DNA from: Clostridia bacterium
Lineage (GTDB): Bacteria; Bacillota; Clostridia; Christensenellales; CAG-138
NCBI GenBank assembly: GCA_017538255.1
Contig: JAFYJD010000010.1
Coordinates: forward strand, 62,001 to 126,000
Length of the DNA: 64,000 bases
Reading direction: 5' to 3'
Below are positions 8,077 to 17,184 of this stretch, in pieces. The notes below the pieces were generated by a model. That model saw only the letters and a program-made list of their open reading frames with translations, was not told the origin of the DNA and made no database searches. The position numbers and the translations under genes were made by a program. How positions within the stretch are numbered: position 1 is the stretch's first letter; each line of letters begins with the position of its first letter.

Positions 8077-8189
8077 ATCTGCCTCCGAAAGAGCTCGACT
8101 TATGCGCCAAAGGGCGCTTATCTTAATGAATAATACCACAGTTTTCTGCCGCCCGTCAATCCTTTTTTGTATGTGCGGCAGCGAAAACC

Positions 8190-8218
8190 TTGAACTTTTA
8201 CGGTGCGGATGCTATAAT
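8190..8218 (+). promoter_or_regulatory. Promoter of the YgjP-MBL-DUF3810 operon
   Basis: TTGAAC (8190-8195), 17 bases, TATAAT (8213-8218), 61 bases before the first start codon. Confidence 0.75.
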
Positions 8219-8279
8219 GGTATGGAATTAAAAGATATAGTAATTCCGCAAAAAATACGAACGGCATTGAAGGGACGAT

Positions 8280-8879
8280 ATGGGTTTCAGGCGCGAAGAG
8301 ACCGTAAAAACCGACGGATATGAGTTCAAACTCATCAGAACTCAAAGACGCTCGATCGGCTTTAAAATCGATATGGATAAGAACGAACTGAGCGTATTTG
8401 CGCCGCTTTTTGCCAATAAAAAATCGATATTCGAAGCCATCGGGAGAAAGAAAAAATGGATCGACCGGCATCTTGCCGAGGCCCAAAAGCGCGAAGCGGA
8501 GCCCGTTATCCCGCTGACACGGGAAGAGTTGGCGTTTTTGAAGACCAATGCGAAGGCGTTTTTTGCTGAGCGCGTAAAATACTATGAGCCGATTGTAGGC
8601 GTTCATGCAAACAGGATAACGATACGCGCTCAAAAAAGCAAGTGGGGCAGTTGCTCGACAAAAGGCAACCTCAACTTCAACTGTCTTTTGATGCTTGCGC
8701 CCGAAGCGGTGCGCAACTACATCGTCGTTCACGAACTCTGCCATCTCAAGGTTATGGATCATTCCAAACGCTTCTATGCCGAGGTGGCAAAGGCGTTCCC
8801 TGCATATAAAGAAAAACGGCGCTGGCTCAAAGAAAACGGCGGGCTGCTTATGAAGCGGCTCGCGGCGACGGAGAAATAA
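8280..8879 (+). CDS. YgjP-like zinc metallopeptidase (DUF45, M48-related)
   Basis: 199 residues. Shows the family signature SKWGSCSTKGNLNFN followed by VVHELCHLKVMDHSKRFY, an HExxH zinc site plus the third His ligand. No signal peptide, so probably cytoplasmic. Family members are widespread but their substrates are not established. First gene of an operon with an MBL-fold protein 5 bases downstream. AGGGA precedes the ATG at a good distance. Confidence 0.88.
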   Translation: MGFRREETVKTDGYEFKLIRTQRRSIGFKIDMDKNELSVFAPLFANKKSIFEAIGRKKKWIDRHLAEAQKREAEPVIPLTREELAFLKTNAKAFFAERVKYYEPIVGVHANRITIRAQKSKWGSCSTKGNLNFNCLLMLAPEAVRNYIVVHELCHLKVMDHSKRFYAEVAKAFPAYKEKRRWLKENGGLLMKRLAATEK

Positions 8880-8884
8880 ACGGT

Positions 8885-9847
8885 ATGCCCAAAAAACGGA
8901 CGAAAGACGCATTCGGCGCGTTTGTGCGTGCGCTCGGAGGCATAATAATGCTCATCGCCGTCGCCGCGGCGATAATGTTCGTCGCCTATGATCGCGGCGC
9001 GTTTGAGTCCTGCGGTGCGCGCGAGAGCGAAGAAAGATACTACACGCCGCCGCTTCCGAAAAAGGGCGAACTTTCCGTCTACTGCCTCGATGTTGGGCAG
9101 GGCGACGCATTCCTTCTGGTCTCGCCCGACCAAAGGGCGATGCTGATCGACGCGGGCGACGCGATGTACTCGCGGCGCGTGATCGCGGTGCTTTCCCGCC
9201 TCGGCATAAAGCAGCTTAACACCGTGGTCCTAACGCATCCGCATACCGATCATATCGGTGCTATGGCGGATATCGTAAAGGAGTTCGGCGCAAAAAACTG
9301 CTGTTTGCCGGACGCGCCTTTTGAAAACGCGGCGCTTGCCGCCGCGGAAAGCGCGCTCGAATCGGCAGGCGCAAACAAGCGTTATCTTTGGAGCGGGGAT
9401 AAGTTCTTTCTCGGGAGCGACGTTGAAATAACCGTGCTTTCGCCGGTTCACGGCTGCGAGTACGCTTTGGACGACGCGAACGATTGGTGCCTGATGCTGC
9501 GCGTTGAGTACGGCGAAACGGCGCTGCTGTTTACGGCGGACGCGACGGTGCACGCCCAACTCATCTCTATGTTCCATAACGAAAAGGAACTCTTTGAGGC
9601 GGACGCGGTAAAGGTGCCGCATCACGGCTCGGCTTCGTCAGCGTCGCTCGGCTTCTTTGAAACGGTGGGTGCGGAGTACGCGCTGATATCCTGCGGCGCG
9701 AAAAATCCCTACGGGCATCCGGACGCGAGCACGCTCCTTGCACTCGATTCCGTCGGCGCAAAGGTTTTGAGGACCGACCGGGACGGATTCATAACGCTCT
9801 TTTCAAACGGAAAAAACCTTACCGCGATATGCGAAAAACAGCCGTAA
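8885..9847 (+). CDS. Membrane-anchored MBL-fold hydrolase, ComEC/Rec2 C-terminal type
   Basis: 320 residues. A single N-terminal membrane helix (about 17-37) is followed by a metallo-beta-lactamase domain (about 60-315): DVGQGDAFLL, then LTHPHTDHIGA (HxHxDH), VPHHGS and YGHPDAST. This set matches the C-terminal hydrolase domain of the competence protein ComEC, here without the membrane channel. In ComEC the domain is thought to degrade the non-transported DNA strand. A free-standing version is common in Firmicutes and its substrate is unknown. It is 29 bases upstream of a DUF3810 metalloprotease-like gene in the same operon. Confidence 0.88.
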   Translation: MPKKRTKDAFGAFVRALGGIIMLIAVAAAIMFVAYDRGAFESCGARESEERYYTPPLPKKGELSVYCLDVGQGDAFLLVSPDQRAMLIDAGDAMYSRRVIAVLSRLGIKQLNTVVLTHPHTDHIGAMADIVKEFGAKNCCLPDAPFENAALAAAESALESAGANKRYLWSGDKFFLGSDVEITVLSPVHGCEYALDDANDWCLMLRVEYGETALLFTADATVHAQLISMFHNEKELFEADAVKVPHHGSASSASLGFFETVGAEYALISCGAKNPYGHPDASTLLALDSVGAKVLRTDRDGFITLFSNGKNLTAICEKQP

Positions 9848-9876
9848 GCAAAACGCTTCGGCGATCGGAGAACGAT

Positions 9877-11052
9877 ATGTTAAACAAATCAAACGATCAA
9901 AACACAACTAAAAAAACAAAGACCCAAACGGATAAATACACTTGGATCCACCAACTCAAAAGGCTGCCATGGCTTATTCTGATACCCATCGGACTGCTGC
10001 TCCCAAAACTCGTCAAAAACGCGCCGGAGCGGGTGGAGCGCATCTATTCAAGGGGCATATACCCCGTTATCGCGCGAGTGCTCGGCTTTTTGAGTTCGGT
10101 CATTCCGAACTCGCTCGCGGAACTGATAATCATCTTCCTCGGCGGTTTTATCGTGATCGTGCTCATCGTTCGCCTTTTAAAGATACCATTTGGCAAACTC
10201 GGCCAAAGGCGCAAAAACAGGATACGCTTTTTCAGTTTTCTGATCTCACTCGGCATCTTTGCAGGCATAATGCTCAACCTTTTTTACGGGCTTTGGGCGT
10301 TCAACCACTACCGCGTGCCGCTTAAAACGCTGATGGAACTCGATGCCCGCGCCCGAAGCAAGGAGGAGGTCGCGGCGCTGTATGAGTATGCCGCAAGCCA
10401 AGCCGCGCTATACCGCGAGCAGGTGGAGGAGAACGCCGAGGGAGTGTTCACACTTTCAAACAGGCGCGGATCGCTCGAACAACTCGTCGAACTCTATGCC
10501 GAAGTCGGAAGCGAAAACCCGCTTTTCAAAAACAAAACCTATCCCGCAAAAACCGTCATCCATTCAAAAACGATGTCCAAACTCGATATCGCGGGCATCT
10601 ACATACCCTATACCGCCGAAGCGAACGTGAACGCCGAACAGCCCGATCTGTACTTTGTTTCGGGTGCTGCGCACGAGATGGCGCATTATCTCGGCTTTGC
10701 GAAGGAGGACGAGTGCAACTTCATCGCCTATTATGTTTTGATCGCCTCGGACGATCCCGCGATGCTGTATTCAGCGTATATGTTTGCGCTGTCGTATCTC
10801 AGCGCAACGCTCAATGCGCTCGACTCAAAACTCTACTCGGAACTCTACTATAAGTATTATACCGAGGGTATGAAGCGGGATGCCGCGAACTATCGCACAT
10901 ACTACGAGAAATACGAAAAACATCCCGCCAAAAAGGTGAACGAAAAGGTGAACGACGCCTATCTCAAATACAACGATCAGCCCGCCGGCGTCAGAAGTTA
11001 CGGGCTCGTCGTCGACCTGCTGCTCGCCTATCACGAAAAAACTGGGAAATAA
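9877..11052 (+). CDS. DUF3810 family membrane metallopeptidase-like protein
   Basis: 391 residues from ATG 9877, with CGGAG upstream; an earlier in-frame start at 9829 would overlap the MBL gene and has no site. Three N-terminal membrane helices (roughly 30-50, 75-115, 125-150) precede a soluble domain with AAHEMAHYLGFAKEDECNF, an HExxH zinc-peptidase motif with a downstream glutamate, typical of DUF3810. Substrate unknown. Last gene of a three-gene operon containing two different metal hydrolases and a metalloprotease. Confidence 0.85.
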   Translation: MLNKSNDQNTTKKTKTQTDKYTWIHQLKRLPWLILIPIGLLLPKLVKNAPERVERIYSRGIYPVIARVLGFLSSVIPNSLAELIIIFLGGFIVIVLIVRLLKIPFGKLGQRRKNRIRFFSFLISLGIFAGIMLNLFYGLWAFNHYRVPLKTLMELDARARSKEEVAALYEYAASQAALYREQVEENAEGVFTLSNRRGSLEQLVELYAEVGSENPLFKNKTYPAKTVIHSKTMSKLDIAGIYIPYTAEANVNAEQPDLYFVSGAAHEMAHYLGFAKEDECNFIAYYVLIASDDPAMLYSAYMFALSYLSATLNALDSKLYSELYYKYYTEGMKRDAANYRTYYEKYEKHPAKKVNEKVNDAYLKYNDQPAGVRSYGLVVDLLLAYHEKTGK

Positions 11053-11071
11053 CTTTCCGCGTGTCAATGCC

Positions 11072-11100
11072 TTGCAATATGGCGCGGTTTATGGTAATAT
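11072..11100 (+). promoter_or_regulatory. Promoter of uppP
   Basis: TTGCAA (11072-11077), 17 bases, TAATAT (11095-11100), 45 bases before the uppP start. Confidence 0.6.
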
Positions 11101-11145
11101 AATCAACTGTTATCGCTATCTAAATACTTTGAACAAGGAGCCAAT

Positions 11146-11955
11146 ATGAAAGTTTTTCACGCGATCATACTCGGACTCATCCAGGGTCTAACGGAGTTTT
11201 TGCCCGTTTCGTCAAGCGGTCATCTTTTGCTTGCAAACAAACTTTTCGACCTGACAGAAGGCGGGATGATATTCACCGTTCTGCTGCACCTCGGCACCCT
11301 TGCCGCCGTGCTCGTCGTTTACAGAAAGCGCATCATCGAGATGATAATGCATCCGGTTAAACAAAAGATGTATTGGATCTGGATGATCGTTGCGACCTGC
11401 GTTACGGTCGTGCTCGCGCTCGTGCTGAAAAAACTCGGCGTTATGGACTTTGCCGAAAGCGGCAGACTGCTCGGTTTCTGCTTCCTGTTCACGGCGCTGC
11501 TGCTTGCGCTGACCGATCTTATGCGCAAGCGCATCCCCGGCAGGCTGACCGTGCCCGAGATGAAGTGGTACCACGCCGCGTTCATCGGCTTTATGCAGGG
11601 CATCGCGCCGCTTCCGGGCATCTCCCGCTCCGGCGCAACGATAACCGGCGCCACCGCCTGCCGCCTCAAGAAGGATGAAGCCGCGGAGTTCAGTTTCCTG
11701 CTTTCGATCCCGGCGATCCTAGGCGGTCTTGTGCTCGAGGTGTATGACGCGCTCAAGGGCGGCGAGCCGCTCGCCGTCAACTGGCTCTGCTGCGTGGTCG
11801 GCGTGATCACCGCCGCGGTATCGGGCTATTTTGCCGTCCGCTTTATGATCCGCCTTATTACAAAACGTTCGTTCCTCGGTTTCACGATCTATACCGCCGC
11901 GCTCGGCGTGTTTGTGCTGCTCGATCGGTATGTGTTCCACCTTCTCAAATGGTGA
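11146..11955 (+). CDS. uppP: Undecaprenyl-diphosphatase UppP (BacA family)
   Basis: 269 residues, normal length. It has both family signatures: QGLTEFLPVSSSGHLLL near the N-terminus and PLPGISRSGATI in the centre, plus about eight membrane helices. It dephosphorylates undecaprenyl diphosphate to recycle the lipid carrier for peptidoglycan and teichoic-acid-type polymers, and is often linked to bacitracin tolerance. AAGGAG precedes the ATG. Monocistronic, between its own promoter and terminator. Confidence 0.95.
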   Translation: MKVFHAIILGLIQGLTEFLPVSSSGHLLLANKLFDLTEGGMIFTVLLHLGTLAAVLVVYRKRIIEMIMHPVKQKMYWIWMIVATCVTVVLALVLKKLGVMDFAESGRLLGFCFLFTALLLALTDLMRKRIPGRLTVPEMKWYHAAFIGFMQGIAPLPGISRSGATITGATACRLKKDEAAEFSFLLSIPAILGGLVLEVYDALKGGEPLAVNWLCCVVGVITAAVSGYFAVRFMIRLITKRSFLGFTIYTAALGVFVLLDRYVFHLLKW

Positions 11956-12012
11956 GCGGAAAGCCGCAAAACGGGCGGATACCGCTAAAATAATACCGTA
12001 ATGATGCTTCGT

Positions 12013-12040
12013 GCGGCTCTGAAAAGAGCCGCGTTTTTTT
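12013..12040 (+). terminator. Rho-independent terminator after uppP
   Basis: GCGGCTCT and AGAGCCGC pair around a GAAA tetraloop and are followed by a run of seven T. Confidence 0.9.
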
Positions 12041-12112
12041 GCCGCTTTTTTTGCACCCGAAAATCGCTAACAAAACATAATCAAACGAATTGTGTCATTT
12101 TTGTTAAATCTA

Positions 12113-12140
12113 TTGACAATACCGAACGATATACTATAAA
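12113..12140 (+). promoter_or_regulatory. Promoter of the 286-aa lipoprotein gene
   Basis: TTGACA (12113-12118), 16 bases, TATAAA (12135-12140). The leader to the start codon is about 95 bases. Confidence 0.7.
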
Positions 12141-12239
12141 ATGGAAACGATCCCCAAAACGGCGGTCAAAACAAGACTATGTTAGAGTTATCCCGGCAGA
12201 TTTGCCGCAGCAATAGATAGGAAGAGGAGGATAAATAAT

Positions 12240-13100
12240 ATGAAAGGTTTTATTAGAATCGCAGCATTGCTGCTGTGCGCTATGCTTTTTATGGCAGCCG
12301 CCTGCACGGGCGCGGAAAAACCGATAAGCACGCCCGAGCCGAGCGAAGTTCCGACCGAAGCGCCCTCCGCAAAACCGATCGATCCGCAATGCGTTGAAGC
12401 GGCGTGGAAATATGCCGAAACAGCAAACCGCGAATACGGGTTTTCGCTGCAAAAGGATACCTGCGAAGCGTTTTATGACGAGCTCGGCAAAAAACTCGAA
12501 TATATAGCGTTTACAAACGGTAAGCATGGGTTCGAGGGCGGTCAAGGCCTTAGGGTTTACTTTGATGACTCAACGGGAACGGAGGTATTTTGGGCCTGTT
12601 TGAGCGGAGACCCACAGGTAGACGCGCCGGACGTCTCGTCGCTGAGCGAGGAGGAGAGGCAAAAAATCGATGACACGTGCCTGCTGGGGGAATACGATGT
12701 TACCGTCGAAGAACTTACGGCGGCGGGCTATACGCTCGACGGCACGGATCAGGACTATATCAAGATCGCGGAATACTGCGCAAATCTCAAAGCGACGGAA
12801 CTTTTGGAGATGCCTGAGTGGAGCAAGTTCCGCTGCGACGACGTTAAGGTCGGAGATGTACGCTTCAACGAGATCTATAAGGAAAAGGATTCGAACATAT
12901 ACTGCCGGTTTACATTATATGTGCGTCCGACCTATCCGCAGGCGTTTACCGCATACCTCGCCGGAGAAAATGATATGGGCGGCTTAAAGGCTTACGACGA
13001 TCCGGATCATCCCGGCAGCATCTGTTTTGGCGGTGATGTGGTGATAAAAAAGACCGGCACGGGCTGGCGGTGTAAGATCGCGTATATAAGCGGATATTAA
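12240..13100 (+). CDS. Lipoprotein of unknown function
   Basis: 286 residues. The signal peptide ends in a lipobox-like MAAAC (Cys about 22), followed by a Pro/Glu/Thr/Ser-rich linker typical of Firmicute lipoproteins. The mature domain (about 45-286) has many aromatic and acidic residues and a C-terminal segment reading KKTGTGWRCKIAYISGY, as found at the end of NTF2-like extracellular domains, but I cannot assign a family. GAGGAGG precedes the ATG. Monocistronic. Confidence 0.8.
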   Translation: MKGFIRIAALLLCAMLFMAAACTGAEKPISTPEPSEVPTEAPSAKPIDPQCVEAAWKYAETANREYGFSLQKDTCEAFYDELGKKLEYIAFTNGKHGFEGGQGLRVYFDDSTGTEVFWACLSGDPQVDAPDVSSLSEEERQKIDDTCLLGEYDVTVEELTAAGYTLDGTDQDYIKIAEYCANLKATELLEMPEWSKFRCDDVKVGDVRFNEIYKEKDSNIYCRFTLYVRPTYPQAFTAYLAGENDMGGLKAYDDPDHPGSICFGGDVVIKKTGTGWRCKIAYISGY

Positions 13101-13133
13101 ACGCTCGCCTCGATCATAGATCAACGTCAACGA

Positions 13134-13159
13134 CCGCCCGCGGAACGCTCCGCGGGCGG
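13134..13159 (+). terminator. Hairpin terminator after the lipoprotein gene
   Basis: CCGCCCGCGGA and TCCGCGGGCGG form an 11-bp GC stem around ACGC, followed by GCGCTTGTTTTA, a weak T tract. Confidence 0.7.
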
Positions 13160-13233
13160 CGCTTGTTTTATACCGGCGGGACGTATGCGGATAGGCGCGT
13201 GATAATATATTTGATTTGCGCCCGAAGGAACGC

Positions 13234-13282
13234 TTGACAAAGGCATATAAGCGTACTATAATGCATAAGACACTTAATAGTG
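13234..13282 (+). promoter_or_regulatory. Promoter and candidate operator of the GntR-ABC operon
   Basis: TTGACA (13234-13239), 17 bases, TATAAT (13257-13262) is a near-consensus promoter. Just downstream, CACTTAATAGTG (13271-13282) has dyad ends and overlaps the expected transcription start. It is a plausible autoregulatory site for the GntR protein, but this is inference. Confidence 0.72.
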
Positions 13283-13315
13283 CTATACTGTTTCAAACGA
13301 AGGGAGTGAAAGGCA

Positions 13316-13696
13316 TTGTTTGTCGATAAGCATTCAAGAGTCCCGATCTACGAGCAGGTCATCGCGCAGGTGGAACGCGCGATACTGTCGGGCGAGTTTC
13401 CCGCAAATTCGCAGATACCGTCCGTGCGCACGCTGTCTATGGAACTTTCGGTAAATCCAAACACGCTGCAAAAGGCGTATGCGGAACTCGAAAGGCGAGG
13501 GCTTTGCTACGCCGTGCCCGGCAACGGCAGGTTTGTATCGGAGAATGCGCGAACAAAACTGCGCGAAATGAAGCGCGAACTTGTTGAAAGGGTCGCGCTG
13601 CTCGCCCGCGAACTCAGGTTTTCGGGGGTTGACGAACAAGAGGTGATCGCCGCGGTTAGGGCGGCATACAGCGACGGCGCGGCGGGCGCCGAATAA
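13316..13696 (+). CDS. GntR-family regulator, YtrA subfamily
   Basis: 126 residues. The N-terminal winged helix-turn-helix (about 5-75) has the family landmarks VPIYEQV, SGEFPANSQIPSVRTL and SVNPNTLQKAYAELERRGL. The short helical C-terminal part (about 78-120) is typical of the YtrA subfamily, which controls adjacent ABC transporters. The start is a TTG at 13316 with AGGGAG 9 bases upstream. The ABC ATPase follows 15 bases later. Likely a repressor of its own operon, released by an envelope or antibiotic signal as in relatives. Confidence 0.9.
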   Translation: MFVDKHSRVPIYEQVIAQVERAILSGEFPANSQIPSVRTLSMELSVNPNTLQKAYAELERRGLCYAVPGNGRFVSENARTKLREMKRELVERVALLARELRFSGVDEQEVIAAVRAAYSDGAAGAE

Positions 13697-13711
13697 AAAG
13701 GAGGCAAGTAA

Positions 13712-14611
13712 ATGATTCAAATAACCAATCTGACCAAAACGTTCGGGCAGACAAAAGCGGTCGACGATATGACCTGCACGATACCCGACGGCTGCATATT
13801 CGGTATGGTCGGCGCAAACGGCGCCGGCAAGAGCACGCTTTTGAGGCTCATCGCGGGCGTGTATATGCAGGATTCCGGCACGATCACGATCAACGGCGAA
13901 ACGATCTACGATAACCCGTCCGCAAAGGAAAATATCGTGTTCTCGTCCGACTTGATGCGCACCGTTTCAAGCGGAGCGACGCTGAAGCGTATGGCGGATT
14001 TTTACGCGACCGTGTACAAAAAGTTTTCTTACGAAAAGTTCGAGCATCTCGCGTCGGTTTTCGGGCTCAAACCCAAGATGCGCATCAGGGCGATGAGCAA
14101 GGGTATGACAAAGCAGTCCCAGACGATTCTCGCGCTCTCGTGCAACGCCAAGATGATACTCTTTGACGAGACCTTCGACGGGCTTGACCCCGTTGCGAGG
14201 AACGTTGCAAAAAAACTGCTCTACCGCGAGGTCTGCGATAACGGGACCACGATCCTCGTTACCAGCCACTCGCTCAGGGAACTTGAGGACACCTGCGACC
14301 AGCTCGCAATGGTCTACAAGGGCAAGATCGTGCTCCAGAGCGATGTTGAGGGGCTTAAGACCAAACTCTTCAAGGTACAGCTCGCATTCGCGGATGAGCG
14401 CGACCGTAGCGCATTCGACGGCTTTGACGTGCTTTCGTTCAACAAGGCGGGCAAGGTCATCAACCTTATCCTCAAGGGCGACAGGGACGAGTCCGAAGCA
14501 AGGATCAAGGCAATGGATCCCGTTTTGATGGAAGTGCTCCCGCTTTCGCTCGAGGAAGTGTTCACCTATGAGATGGACACGATGGGCTACAGATTCGAAG
14601 AGATTATGTAG
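13712..14611 (+). CDS. ABC transporter ATP-binding protein
   Basis: 299 residues. Walker A is GANGAGKST, the signature region is AMSKGMTKQSQT, and Walker B is MILFDETFDGLDP, which keeps the catalytic Asp-Glu although the usual Pro-Thr after it is replaced by Thr-Phe. The C-terminal 80 residues are a regulatory extension as in YtrB-type and Ccm/Nat-type ATPases. AAGGAGG precedes the ATG. It energises the permease encoded 10 bases downstream. Confidence 0.93.
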   Translation: MIQITNLTKTFGQTKAVDDMTCTIPDGCIFGMVGANGAGKSTLLRLIAGVYMQDSGTITINGETIYDNPSAKENIVFSSDLMRTVSSGATLKRMADFYATVYKKFSYEKFEHLASVFGLKPKMRIRAMSKGMTKQSQTILALSCNAKMILFDETFDGLDPVARNVAKKLLYREVCDNGTTILVTSHSLRELEDTCDQLAMVYKGKIVLQSDVEGLKTKLFKVQLAFADERDRSAFDGFDVLSFNKAGKVINLILKGDRDESEARIKAMDPVLMEVLPLSLEEVFTYEMDTMGYRFEEIM

Positions 14612-14621
14612 GAGGATGAAA

Positions 14622-16799
14622 ATGGCTACCACAAATAATCACGCACCGCTTTTCAGCGGCAAATACTATAAAGAACTTTTGAAGGAACTCAAAACCATCG
14701 GGATAATCTTTGCGGCTATCCAGGTATTCTTCGGCTTCCTCGGCGCTTTCGGCATCGGCCAGGGCCTGGCGCTGCTCGTGTTCGGCACGACCTCGGGCGG
14801 CAGTTTGAGTTCCAATATTTACAGCATATTCTTCATCGTTGCGGCGTTCAATTTCTATATCGGCCACATCGCAAGAAACAGCTGGGATTTCAGGCTCAGT
14901 TTGCCGATCGCAAAAAAAACGATGATCGTTTCGCATATGGCGGCGGTGCTCACCTACGCAGCGCTCATCTTTGTTGCAAACTATGTAGGCGTTCTTATCG
15001 GCGAGCTTGTAAGGCTCATCCCGGGCGCTGGGGGAGGCTCGGTCCCCGTAGGCTTCGGCGAGCAGGCGGTATCTCTCATCAAAGCCCTGCTTGAAGGCGT
15101 TGCGACCTACAGCGGTCTTATCATCCTCGCGTGCATCATCGGCAGGTTTATGACCCTGCTCATCGCGGCGGGCTCCGCGCTCGTGCTCCCCGACCTCTTT
15201 TCGGGTTTTGTAGCTGCGGTAAGAGAGCGCGGATTAAACACCCTGTCCATCATCCTGCCCGTCGGCATCAGAGGTATGAAGGTGCTCTCCTGGGCGCTGC
15301 TCGTCTTTGGCGCCGTTGCGCTTACGGTCATCGCGGTCGTCGCGTATTCCAAACACCGCGTCGAAACCTCCGGCAAACCCGCAAGAGCCCCGTGGATCCA
15401 TATCCTCATCGGCCTCGCGTTTGCCGCAGCGGCAGGTCTTCTCGCCGCGATCATCGGCGCAGCCTATTACTGGACGCATTACGATGCGGCGCTTGACAAC
15501 AAGGGCGTCATCATCGGTCCCATCATCGCTGTCATCCTCGTAATGATCATCGCGTACTTCGTGTATATGTGGATCTCGATGAAGAGTTTCAAGGGTGCGG
15601 CAAAGAGGCTTATGTTCCTGCCGATCGCGATGCTTGTGATCCTCGCCGCGTTCCCGATCGCCAAGGGCGTCGACAAGAAATGGGAAAAACTCGATTTTTC
15701 CGCCTCCAACATCAAATACGTCCGCGTAACGGACGCCGCGTTCGGCAATGTCAGCGGCATCTACACTATGATCTACGACTTCGGCAGTGTCGCAAAGGGC
15801 GACAGCGGCGTTTACAATATTAAACTCACCGACCCCGCAGTCATCGATATCGCCTCAAAGAGCGCGATCGAGTACAAAGCCTTGGGCGATGGCGACAACA
15901 AATCCGACTTCCTCAGCAATATGATCAGCGGTTATCTGACGGCATCCATCGATATCGCGGAGATCACACTCAATGACGGCAGCAAGTGGGCGCTCCCTAT
16001 GGTATCCAATGAATACACGAGCGGGCTGCGCAACGCCGCGCTGAACAACTCCGAGTTCATCGAGCGCGCAATGAGCATTGACAGGGTAAAGAACGGTCGC
16101 GTTGTCGACCCGGACTGGCTCGGACGCGATTTCTCCAAGGTCCTGATCGGGGAACTCGAAAAACTCACCCCCGAAGAGCGCGCAAGCGTTATGTATGAGT
16201 TCAGCGAAATCGATTTGCACTACGACGGCAGCGTCATCGGCGGGTACACGTCCGTTACCCCCGTGGATCAGGACGTTTACGCCACCGTTTCGCTCGCGTC
16301 GTGGTCGTACGATCACCTCATCAAAGTCCGCCTTAACGACAAACTGCCCGAGAGCAGCAAACTCTATATGCAGAAGTCGGCGGAACGCTTCCATAAAGCT
16401 AACGATTTTGCGGATATGGTAGACCGCCTCAAGAGCGGCAAGTACGATGAAGTGTACGGCGATCTGACCTTCATCGGCGGCGGGCAGACCGAATGGTGCA
16501 ATATCGCTTCCTGCAAGGGCGAGTACAGCGGCGCGCAGGAAAAGATGCAGCAGGACGCGATCAAACGCCTTGGCGAGATCCTGGAAAACAGCCGCGGCTC
16601 CGTTGGAAAGGAGAAGAACATCGTCAGCTTCAACCTCAACGTTTACAGCGTGGACGGCGCTGCAGGCAGAAGGTATTCGTTCAACTTCGGCAGCGGCTTC
16701 TTTGCCCTGAACGATAAGGATTTTGAAGAACTCAAGAGCATTATGTTAAACGCGTTCTCAAATAATTCGTACGACGAAATACAGGAAAACGACGTATAA
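14622..16799 (+). CDS. ABC-2-type permease with large C-terminal extracytoplasmic domain
   Basis: 725 residues from ATG 14622, with AGGAGG at a proper distance; ATG 14616 is in frame but too close to that site. About ten membrane helices fill residues 20-395 (six typical ABC-2 helices, then two to four more around 230-375). The last 330 residues (about 395-725) are hydrophilic and should lie outside or on the membrane face; they contain many alternating strands and match nothing I know. It pairs with the upstream ATPase under the GntR regulator. Such YtrA-controlled exporters usually respond to cell-wall-active peptides; the substrate here is not predictable. Confidence 0.85.
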   Translation: MATTNNHAPLFSGKYYKELLKELKTIGIIFAAIQVFFGFLGAFGIGQGLALLVFGTTSGGSLSSNIYSIFFIVAAFNFYIGHIARNSWDFRLSLPIAKKTMIVSHMAAVLTYAALIFVANYVGVLIGELVRLIPGAGGGSVPVGFGEQAVSLIKALLEGVATYSGLIILACIIGRFMTLLIAAGSALVLPDLFSGFVAAVRERGLNTLSIILPVGIRGMKVLSWALLVFGAVALTVIAVVAYSKHRVETSGKPARAPWIHILIGLAFAAAAGLLAAIIGAAYYWTHYDAALDNKGVIIGPIIAVILVMIIAYFVYMWISMKSFKGAAKRLMFLPIAMLVILAAFPIAKGVDKKWEKLDFSASNIKYVRVTDAAFGNVSGIYTMIYDFGSVAKGDSGVYNIKLTDPAVIDIASKSAIEYKALGDGDNKSDFLSNMISGYLTASIDIAEITLNDGSKWALPMVSNEYTSGLRNAALNNSEFIERAMSIDRVKNGRVVDPDWLGRDFSKVLIGELEKLTPEERASVMYEFSEIDLHYDGSVIGGYTSVTPVDQDVYATVSLASWSYDHLIKVRLNDKLPESSKLYMQKSAERFHKANDFADMVDRLKSGKYDEVYGDLTFIGGGQTEWCNIASCKGEYSGAQEKMQQDAIKRLGEILENSRGSVGKEKNIVSFNLNVYSVDGAAGRRYSFNFGSGFFALNDKDFEELKSIMLNAFSNNSYDEIQENDV

Positions 16800-16823
16800 C
16801 GCCAAACACCGGATCGACCGAAA

Positions 16824-16850
16824 GCAGACCCCGCGGGGTCTGCTTTTTTT
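16824..16850 (+). terminator. Rho-independent terminator of the GntR-ABC operon
   Basis: GCAGACCCC and GGGGTCTGC pair around GC, followed by seven T. Confidence 0.92.
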
Positions 16851-16922
16851 GTGCATTTGGCACGACGGGGCGAAAAAGCGCATAAGGTGTACAAACCCCA
16901 AATAAAGGAGGATATGTGAAAT

Positions 16923-17174
16923 ATGAACTATACTTTTCCTGCCGCTAGGGTGTCCTGCTCCTGCGGCTTCGGCGAGGACGAGTTCCTCAAGGACGCGGCA
17001 ACGGTGCCCGCGGGCGACGTCGGAAGCGGGCTCGGCGCCTGCGGTTATGAAAGGGGCTTTTCGCGCCTGCCCGATACCGACATCAAGCCGCAGACATACC
17101 GCGAGGGGCTCTGTCCCGACGCGGCGCTGACCTTCGGCACGATGTTTCCGGAACTTGTGAGCGTGTATAAGTGA
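16923..17174 (+). CDS. cotJA: Spore coat associated protein CotJA
   Basis: 83 residues, Cys- and Pro-containing, ending LTFGTMFPELVSVYK, where the GT-FPEL-Y pattern is the typical CotJA ending. AAAGGAGG lies upstream. In spore formers CotJA is encoded directly before CotJB and CotJC, as here, and helps place CotJC in the spore coat. Presumably expressed in the mother cell under a sporulation sigma factor; no clear vegetative promoter is seen. Confidence 0.85.
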   Translation: MNYTFPAARVSCSCGFGEDEFLKDAATVPAGDVGSGLGACGYERGFSRLPDTDIKPQTYREGLCPDAALTFGTMFPELVSVYK

Positions 17175-17184
17175 GGTGTTTAGC

